Shown here: one piece after another, positions 58,641-64,000 of the stretch
How the letters are laid out: each line of letters starts with the position of its first letter
Numbering within the stretch: the stretch's first letter is position 1
Assembly: GCA_903840265.1 (NCBI GenBank)
Contig: CAIMFH010000109.1
Coordinates: 1 to 64,000, forward strand
Length of the DNA stretch: 64,000 nucleotides
Source of the DNA: an uncultured Schlesneria sp.
Lineage (GTDB): Bacteria; Planctomycetota; Planctomycetia; Planctomycetales; Planctomycetaceae
Direction of reading: 5' to 3'
The notes under the pieces: generated by a model
The model's database searches: none
Seen by the model: only the letters and a program-made list of their open reading frames with translations
What the model was told of the DNA's origin: nothing
Translations under genes and position numbers: made by a program

Positions 58641-61600
58641 TCACCGTGGTATTCGGCGAACCGGACTGACAAGCCCATCACCATCAGCCAGTCCGAATTT
58701 CTTCAGCTTGCTGAAGTACGTGCTGCGAGCCAACCCCAGCAGCCGCGCGGCCCGAGCTTTATTGCCGCCGCATTTCTGCAGGGCATCGATCAAGGCCTGA
58801 CGTTCGACCAGTGGATCGCCGCTGTCACTCGCCTGCAGGAAGGCGTCTGACATTGGTTTACGATGCTCGGGCAATGTGTCGTTCTGTAGATCCATCGGCA
58901 GATCGGTCGCTGTGATCGTCTCCCCTTCGGCCAGCACAACGGCGCGTTCAATCACATTCTGCAGTTCACGGATATTGCCCGGCCACGAGTAACGCGACAG
59001 CATATCGATCGCCTCATCCTCAAACTTGGCGAGTCGCTTGCCGGCCCGAGACGCGGCTCGACGCAGGAAGTACACTGCCAATTCCAGTACGTCTTCAGAT
59101 CGCTCCCGTAGCGGCGGCAACGTGACGCTGATCACGTTCAGTCGATAGTAAAGATCCTCGCGGAACTTTCCATCTGCGATCAACCGTTCCAAGTTCTGGT
59201 GCGTGGCAGCGATCAGGCGGACATCCACTTGAATCGTCTGCGTCCCGCCGACTCGCTCAAACTCGCGTTGTTGAAGGACACGTAACAACTTGACCTGAGT
59301 CTCGGGCGAGATGTCGCCGATTTCGTCGAGGAACAGCGATCCGCCGTTCGCCAGTTCGAACCGCCCCTGTTTATCGCTTTGAGCACCGGTGAAGGCTCCT
59401 TTTTCGTGCCCGAACAGTTCGCTCTCCAGCAGTCCTGCGGACAATGCCGCGCAATGAACAGTGATCAATGGTCCGTCGTGTCGTGCGCTGTTGTCGTGAA
59501 TGGCTTTGGCGAGCAGCTCTTTGCCGGTCCCGCTTTCGCCACGCAGCAACACGCTGGTTTCGCTTGCGGCCACTTTGCGAACGGTGTCCATGATCCCCTC
59601 GAGCGCGGGACTGTGGCCGATGATGCCGTCGCGGCGGAATTGATCTGACGGCGTATTCGTCTGATCTGGGCTGGCAACCGTGGCCAATTCGGCCTGCAGA
59701 ATCGAGATCTGCTGCCGCTGACGACCGATCAGATCGGTCTTCAAGCGCAGATCTTCGTTAAGCTGCGTGATGTCTTGATGAACCTTCGCACAATGCAGTG
59801 CGATCCCTGTAATCTGAGCGAGCGCTGTCAGGAACGTGAGATCCTCAGCCGAATACATCATCCCGTTTTCTTTCGGCCCCAGCACGACCAGCCCTGCCAG
59901 CTTGCCGTCGATTTCCAGGCCGTGAACGAGATCCGCGTGCCATTGTCGCAGCAGGTTCTGTACGGGCGAGATCCCGTCGCGCGTCGTCGGCGTGACACGC
60001 TGCAACGTGGGATCATCTGCCAGCGCCTGAATGAATTCGTCCGGCAACGACAACTGCATCGGCATCCCCGCCGACTGACCACCCGCTGCAGTGAGTCGGA
60101 ATCCATTGGGACGACCATCGCTCAAGTACAGACCAATCCGGCTGGACTGCAGGACGTCGCGGCACGTGACCGAAAGCCGTTCCGACAGAAACTGAACATC
60201 TGTCAGTCGACCCGCATCGCGATGGATCCGCTGCAGGGCCTTGTCCAGTTGGTATTTCTCTCGAAAGAATCTTCGATCGACGAAATGCTGCCACGAATCG
60301 CGCACCCAGATCAACAGGATGACTCCCAGCATCACGATGCCGGCAATAATCCAACTCGGCTGCTCGACTGTCGGCATTTTGCCGACCGCCACGGCCAAAG
60401 TTCCGACAGCGATACTGAGAGCGACCGTACCCGTGGCACCGTAGCTGAGAACGTAGTACCACATCCCCTTACTGATGATCTGGTCAATCAGCATCAGCTT
60501 ATAACGGATGATGCCGATCGCATAGGCGAACATGAATACCAGGCTGGCCAGGAACATCGGATAGCGTGCCCCGCCGAGCGCGAAATCCGTTCGGGAAAAG
60601 GCCGCCAGCACCAGGGCATAGCCGATGCACAGCGCGGCACCGACTCCGGCCCACAAGATCCAGCGTACCTGGCTCAGTTCGACAGGATTGCGAGTGGTAA
60701 ACAGGCTATGCGTCAATGAGGCAATGGTTGCCAGGAAGTACACGGCAGAGACGCACAGATAGACATACACGCCATAACGCAGGTAATTCAGCCACGTCAG
60801 GATCAACTCAGGGGGAAATCGAGCCGATTCCGCGCTGAGAGTCCAGATCAGCCCATCGGCCCACAAGAAACAGACGATTGCCGCAACTGGCGCGGTAAAC
60901 ACAAGCCAGTTCACTATCAATCGCCAGGATGATGTCAGTGGCAACTTGGAACGGGGGAATCCCAGAAAGAAATGCAATGTGACGGCCGGTAGCAAGATTC
61001 CGGAGACGGCAAACGGCAGCGTCAACCAGAAGCTCCCGGCGATCATCGCCCAGTGGAAACCGCCGACGAACGCTCCCAACGTCGCCGTACACATCGCGAA
61101 GAACCGGCGGGCGGCCTCGTCGAAAGGGCGACTCCAGAAAGCGATCGCGCCGACCGAAAAGATCAACAACTGCAGCAGGAACCACAGTAGTGTGACCCCG
61201 ACTTCGTCCGAAGGAACGGACTGCAGCTTGATCGAGCTCGTCAATCGTTCGCCACTAATGGGTCGCACGTATTCGATCTTCAACCAGCGATTACCTTCTT
61301 CATCCTGAACAAGCGGAGCTTCCGCTGCCAGTGGGTCCTTTTCACCATAAAGCGGGGATCCACCACGGTTTCGCAACGCCAATTGGGCCTTCGCAAAATC
61401 CAGAAAATTCGTCACCGGCCTACCGTCCATCGCGACCAATCGATCCCCCGGTTGCGGTGCCTGTAGACCCTTCCACTTAATCCCAGGCGTCTGCCGGATC
61501 TCAATTCCGGGGAGATTCGACGGCTGCGATGCCATCGCGCCACTCAAACTATCCACCAACAAAAACCGTAGCCGCAGATCCGGAGTTGTGGCCACAATGG

Positions 61601-61682
61601 CAAGAATCAGGACACAATAGCCAACGGCGAGTCCACCGAGGGTTGCGAGGATCCAACGAATAAATCGATGGTCGTTTTCCAT
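58641..61682 (-). CDS. Membrane-bound sigma-54-dependent activator (PDZ-like, multi-TM, GAF, AAA+, Fis HTH)
   Basis: The ~1013-residue product combines sensing and transcription activation. After one N-terminal helix comes a PDZ-like part (LQAPQPGDRLVAMDGRPVTNFLDF). About seven or eight membrane helices follow (residues ~165-480), and then a GAF-like domain (FLSERLSVTCRDVLQSSRIGLYLSDG). The sigma-54 interaction domain has Walker A GESGTGKELLAKAI near residue 712, the sigma-54 contact loop GAFTGA near 762, and FLDEIGD. A Fis-type helix-turn-helix ends the protein (LIDALQKCGGNKARAARLLGLARSTYFSKLKKFG). No separate kinase partner is adjacent. The start at 61682 was chosen over 61709. Confidence 0.92.
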   Translation of the reverse strand: MENDHRFIRWILATLGGLAVGYCVLILAIVATTPDLRLRFLLVDSLSGAMASQPSNLPGIEIRQTPGIKWKGLQAPQPGDRLVAMDGRPVTNFLDFAKAQLALRNRGGSPLYGEKDPLAAEAPLVQDEEGNRWLKIEYVRPISGERLTSSIKLQSVPSDEVGVTLLWFLLQLLIFSVGAIAFWSRPFDEAARRFFAMCTATLGAFVGGFHWAMIAGSFWLTLPFAVSGILLPAVTLHFFLGFPRSKLPLTSSWRLIVNWLVFTAPVAAIVCFLWADGLIWTLSAESARFPPELILTWLNYLRYGVYVYLCVSAVYFLATIASLTHSLFTTRNPVELSQVRWILWAGVGAALCIGYALVLAAFSRTDFALGGARYPMFLASLVFMFAYAIGIIRYKLMLIDQIISKGMWYYVLSYGATGTVALSIAVGTLAVAVGKMPTVEQPSWIIAGIVMLGVILLIWVRDSWQHFVDRRFFREKYQLDKALQRIHRDAGRLTDVQFLSERLSVTCRDVLQSSRIGLYLSDGRPNGFRLTAAGGQSAGMPMQLSLPDEFIQALADDPTLQRVTPTTRDGISPVQNLLRQWHADLVHGLEIDGKLAGLVVLGPKENGMMYSAEDLTFLTALAQITGIALHCAKVHQDITQLNEDLRLKTDLIGRQRQQISILQAELATVASPDQTNTPSDQFRRDGIIGHSPALEGIMDTVRKVAASETSVLLRGESGTGKELLAKAIHDNSARHDGPLITVHCAALSAGLLESELFGHEKGAFTGAQSDKQGRFELANGGSLFLDEIGDISPETQVKLLRVLQQREFERVGGTQTIQVDVRLIAATHQNLERLIADGKFREDLYYRLNVISVTLPPLRERSEDVLELAVYFLRRAASRAGKRLAKFEDEAIDMLSRYSWPGNIRELQNVIERAVVLAEGETITATDLPMDLQNDTLPEHRKPMSDAFLQASDSGDPLVERQALIDALQKCGGNKARAARLLGLARSTYFSKLKKFGLADGDGLVSPVRRIPR

Positions 61683-61711
61683 AACTGCTTTTCTTGATTG
61701 GCGAAGCAAAT

Positions 61712-61893
61712 AGCGCCGAAAACAGCGCCGAAACGCGATTTCGACACATTTCGGCGCTGCATTCGATACCTGACGAGCGCCGAAGCGGGATCTTGAACAT
61801 ATTCATCCTTGCCAGACCTGAGAAGAAAATCAATTAAAAAAGGACTTAGAGAGGCTGAATCCGAAGAACTCGCGATATTTATCAGCGCCGAAG
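61712..61893. promoter_or_regulatory. Cluster of five AGCGCCGAAR repeats, candidate activator-binding sites
   Basis: AGCGCCGAAA occurs at 61712-61721 and 61724-61733, its inverse TTTCGGCGCT at 61749-61758, and AGCGCCGAAG at 61776-61785 and 61884-61893. The cluster lies between the start of the sigma-54 activator gene and a sigma-54-like promoter, the usual place for enhancer sites of such activators. Confidence 0.5.
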
Positions 61894-61899
61894 CGAAAG

Positions 61900-61915
61900 T
61901 GGCACAATCTTAGCA
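61900..61915 (+). promoter_or_regulatory. Sigma-54-type promoter (-24/-12)
   Basis: TGGCAC-AATCT-TAGCA fits the sigma-54 consensus TGGCAC-N5-TTGCA with the GG and GC pairs at the required spacing and a single mismatch (TA for TT in the -12 box). It points rightward, away from the activator gene, into a region with no ORF. Confidence 0.5.
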
Positions 61916-61990
61916 ATGCTATTCACTCGATCTTGAAGCGAAAGTGATCTGAATCGACCCACCTTCGCTTCAATGACACGACCCAGCCCG

Positions 61991-62127
61991 AGTCCTCGAC
62001 GGAAGGTACTTCACTGCGTTTGCGAACTGACAATGGTTTCTAAGTAGCAGCTAGACCCACTCTGCTCCTCGGTTACAACCGCCAGTACACCCACCGCAAA
62101 TCTCTGAGGCAACTTCCGTCGAGGATT
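61991..62127 (+). ncRNA. Possible structured RNA downstream of the sigma-54-like promoter
   Basis: CCTCGACGGAAG (61994-62005) is perfectly inverted as CTTCCGTCGAGG (62113-62124), and the stem can extend to about 15 pairs. Nested inside are TTTGCG/CGCAAA (62019-62024 and 62095-62100) and AGCAG/CTGCT (62046-62050 and 62062-62066). The segment starts about 75 bases after the promoter. No clear terminator follows, so this is a suggestion only. Confidence 0.25.
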
Positions 62128-62320
62128 CTTTATTGCCACTCTGTGGCGAGAGACATGATCACTGGATGTGCGTTTCCCACAGCGCCAGTCAGTGCCTCGT
62201 GTTTCTGATAGTGTGCAGGATGCTTACGCCCTCACGGATGGGGGCGCTTTGCTCATCTTGCGCTTGGAGCCGGGTACTATAGACCCTCAAACTTAAATCT
62301 GACGACGATGTGGCAGCGCA

Positions 62321-62725
62321 TTAGCGATCTGAGTAGCTTGCGTACGATTTGAAAGTTTCCCAGAGGGCAACTTCTCGTACGGGCAGTCGATGCGACTTGG
62401 CGAAGTCGAAGATCAGCTTCGCGATGTTTTCCGCCGTCGGATTCGCATCGACCAGAAACATTGGCTCGCCTTGCTCTTGCAGCAACGGCACAATGGGATC
62501 GGCTTCGTTCAGGATCATTCGATGATCCAGATTGGCATCGATCCAACCCGAGACATGTCGCTTGATATCAGAGAAATCAACCAGCATTCCTCGATGATCC
62601 AACTCACTTGCTTCCAGCACAATCACGGCTTTTCCGTTGTGTCCATGCAGATGCTTGCACTTGCCATCATAGTTCAGCAGCCGGTGGCCGTAGCAAAACT
62701 CGATTTCCTGCGTCACACGGAACAT
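62321..62725 (-). CDS. queD: 6-carboxytetrahydropterin synthase (QueD/PTPS family)
   Basis: The 134-residue product makes 6-carboxy-tetrahydropterin from dihydroneopterin triphosphate in queuosine (7-deazaguanine) synthesis. The zinc and catalytic residues are in FCYGHRL (His14) and KCKHLHGHN (Cys23, His27, His29); LVDFSDIKR and LDHRMILN follow as in the family, and PTAENIAKLIFDFA and WETFKSYASY complete it. No other queuosine genes are adjacent. Confidence 0.92.
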   Translation of the reverse strand: MFRVTQEIEFCYGHRLLNYDGKCKHLHGHNGKAVIVLEASELDHRGMLVDFSDIKRHVSGWIDANLDHRMILNEADPIVPLLQEQGEPMFLVDANPTAENIAKLIFDFAKSHRLPVREVALWETFKSYASYSDR

Positions 62726-63493
62726 GGCGATCCTACCCCATCCTGGCCTGCGAATTGACAGTCATCTGCTCGGTCAGAATTCTAGAGCAGCCGCTGCCAG
62801 CAAGCAATCACTGCTCTCAACAACGCAAGTGCGATGGCTGACAATCACTACAGCTTGAGAGATTCGAGATTCACGACTTCCGCACGCCAACCGCTTATCA
62901 AACCGTGCCATAATCATCTATTTCAAAACACCTTATGACATTATGACCACATCAAACAGCAACCTCTCAACGACGCCGCTATCAGCCCTGAAACTTAATA
63001 GGTTCTTGACATTAACCCACAAATTCGGTGTAATTCCCGTGTTCGTCTCCGTCGATCTTCGTACGTAGCTTGCCGAATTCGCTGGGAGCAGGTGTTTCAC
63101 TTCGAACACTTGTTGAATTCAGTTTGTTATCGATCGATGGAAGCGGCTCGAAGTTTGGGTGTATTGGGATCGGCGGCTTAAGGCTGGCTGATCGGAGTGA
63201 ATCTGTAACGCGCGTCTCCATGGGGCTACACCTCAAACGGCAGATGGCAGCGCAGGATCTTCACTAATCAACGTTGTATTTCCGATAATTGGGACAGACA
63301 GGCTAGAGGGATCGATCAAATCGTCCTGAGGCCGGTGGTCTCGTATGTTGATATGCCACTGCTCTTGGTTGGTTGCGGAGTGCCTTCGGGTGGGACCGAA
63401 GTCGCTATGCAGTGGAATGGCAGGGACTGCCGTTGTGTGGGTCGCTGAACTTGGCGAGGTCAGATTCGCGAGTTCGGCTGTCAGGGTCAGGCT
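62726..63493. other. Long spacer upstream of the beta-ketoacyl synthase gene
   Basis: About 770 bases between divergent genes. A short minus-strand frame at 63012-63236 (74 codons) has plausible composition in its second half but no recognised family and no clear ribosome-binding site. The part at 62920-63010 is AT-rich relative to the surroundings and may hold promoters. Confidence 0.4.
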
Positions 63494-64000
63494 ATGACGG
63501 CTTGTTCCAGTTTGCCTCGTGTCGTCGTGACGGGTGTGGGCGTTGTCTCACCCATCGGGATCGGTACGGACTCGTTCTGGAAACGTCTTATTGCCGGAAG
63601 CACTGGCATAGACACCCTTTCCGCATTCTCTTCTGCCGGACTTCCTTCCAAACTGGCAGCCGAAGTTCGCGACTTCGACCCGCTTGAGCACATTTATCAT
63701 CGGAAGTTCCTGAAAGTCATGTCCCGTGACATCCAGCTGGGTGTTGCCGGTGCCTCCATGGCGATGAAAGATGCGGGGTTGTCCCGAGGTTCTGTTGACC
63801 CCGAGCGTTTGGGCGTTGAATTCGGTGCGGGTCACATTTCGACGACCCCCGAAGAACTCGCCGACGCCGCTCAACATCTGAACGATATCGCCGAAGGGGC
63901 AAATGTTGCTCAGTGGGCCGAAGATGGGCTGGGACAGATCGCCCCCCTCTGGCTGCTCAAGCAACTTCCGAACATGCCCGCCTGCCATGTTGCTATCGAG
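63494..64000 (+). CDS. Beta-ketoacyl-ACP synthase (FabF-like), 3'-truncated by the window
   Basis: From the ATG at 63494 the frame is open for 169 codons to the window edge. The start LPRVVVTGVGVVSPIGIGTD is the FabF/KAS II N-terminus, followed by FWKRLIAGSTGIDTLSAF, KFLKVMSRDIQLGVAGASMAMKDAGL and GVEFGAGHISTT. The catalytic Cys-His-His residues lie beyond the edge. It would elongate acyl chains with malonyl-ACP, in fatty acid or secondary lipid synthesis; planctomycetes carry several divergent paralogues, so the exact role is uncertain. Confidence 0.85.
   Translation, partial: MTACSSLPRVVVTGVGVVSPIGIGTDSFWKRLIAGSTGIDTLSAFSSAGLPSKLAAEVRDFDPLEHIYHRKFLKVMSRDIQLGVAGASMAMKDAGLSRGSVDPERLGVEFGAGHISTTPEELADAAQHLNDIAEGANVAQWAEDGLGQIAPLWLLKQLPNMPACHVAIE

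Larger units (their letters stand above)
61683..62320. other. Non-coding stretch with AGCGCCGAA repeats, sigma-54-like promoter and foldable segment
   Basis: About 640 bases without a gene. It holds five AGCGCCGAAR sequences, a near-consensus sigma-54 promoter facing right at 61900-61915, and two inverted repeats downstream of it. No reading frame of 60 codons or more opens on the plus strand before the queD region. Confidence 0.6.

Noticed and set aside
63012-63236. 74-codon minus-strand frame
   Set aside because: Composition partly plausible but no family, start signal or conserved context; left uncalled.

Overview
The window looks like chromosome of a planctomycete (order Planctomycetales, GC-rich). 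The indicators are family content rather than any single marker: a Tat-exported DUF1552 protein, a bacterial formylmethanofuran:H4MPT formyltransferase, many exported proteins of unknown function, EF-hand proteins, a caspase-like protein, and short palindromic intergenic repeats. No rRNA, CRISPR array, prophage, integrase or intact transposase was found. One tRNA gene was found.

Layout. 1-2.5 kb: small membrane or exported proteins of unknown function and repeat-rich non-coding DNA. 2.5-14.9 kb: metabolic genes, namely an acetamidase/formamidase-family protein, an exported metallo-beta-lactamase-fold protein, an RNase HII-like protein, acetyl-CoA synthetase, an HpcH/HpaI aldolase, DUF1552, FhcD/Ftr, an exported amidohydrolase, a CWC cysteine-rich miniprotein and a GNAT acetyltransferase. 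15.0-19.7 kb: a four-gene Mn/Zn/Fe-type ABC transporter operon in which both permeases carry a C-terminal DtxR/MntR-like regulator domain. 19.8-25.6 kb: a frameshifted caspase with two Tudor-knot-like domains, a GT4 glycosyltransferase, an aminotransferase, a cofactor-independent phosphoglycerate mutase and an FHA protein. 26.1-34.1 kb: a complete F-type ATP synthase operon on the minus strand (atpZ, atpI, B, E, F, H, A, G, D, C) with a tRNA-Ile(TAT) gene between atpD and atpC. 34.4-46.1 kb: an EF-hand protein, a large exported protein, isocitrate dehydrogenase, a GNAT, a HEAT-like protein and a CzcAB/CusAB-type metal efflux pump. 46.9-58.5 kb: ClpC, a ThiD2-ThiE fusion, a Tat-exported sugar isomerase-like protein, a thioredoxin, a SurA-like PPIase, a B12-binding radical SAM protein, and a PQQ-type beta-propeller with inserted EF-hands. 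58.6-64 kb: a membrane-bound sigma-54 activator beside a possible UAS/sigma-54 promoter region, QueD, and the start of a beta-ketoacyl-ACP synthase cut by the window edge.

Most interesting points: (1) paired permease-DtxR fusions behind a promoter with tandem dyads, which suggests a self-sensing metal uptake operon comparable to chlamydial YtgCR; (2) five AGCGCCGAA-type repeats upstream of a near-consensus sigma-54 promoter that faces no ORF but does face a foldable segment, beside a sigma-54 activator gene; (3) a caspase/Tudor-knot protein with a frameshift; (4) a tRNA gene with the unusual UAU anticodon inside the atp operon; (5) several families of palindromic intergenic repeats.

All calls come from reading the sequence and recognising family motifs; no search was run. 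Start codons were often moved inward from the longest reading frame on the basis of signal peptides, Shine-Dalgarno sequences or family length.
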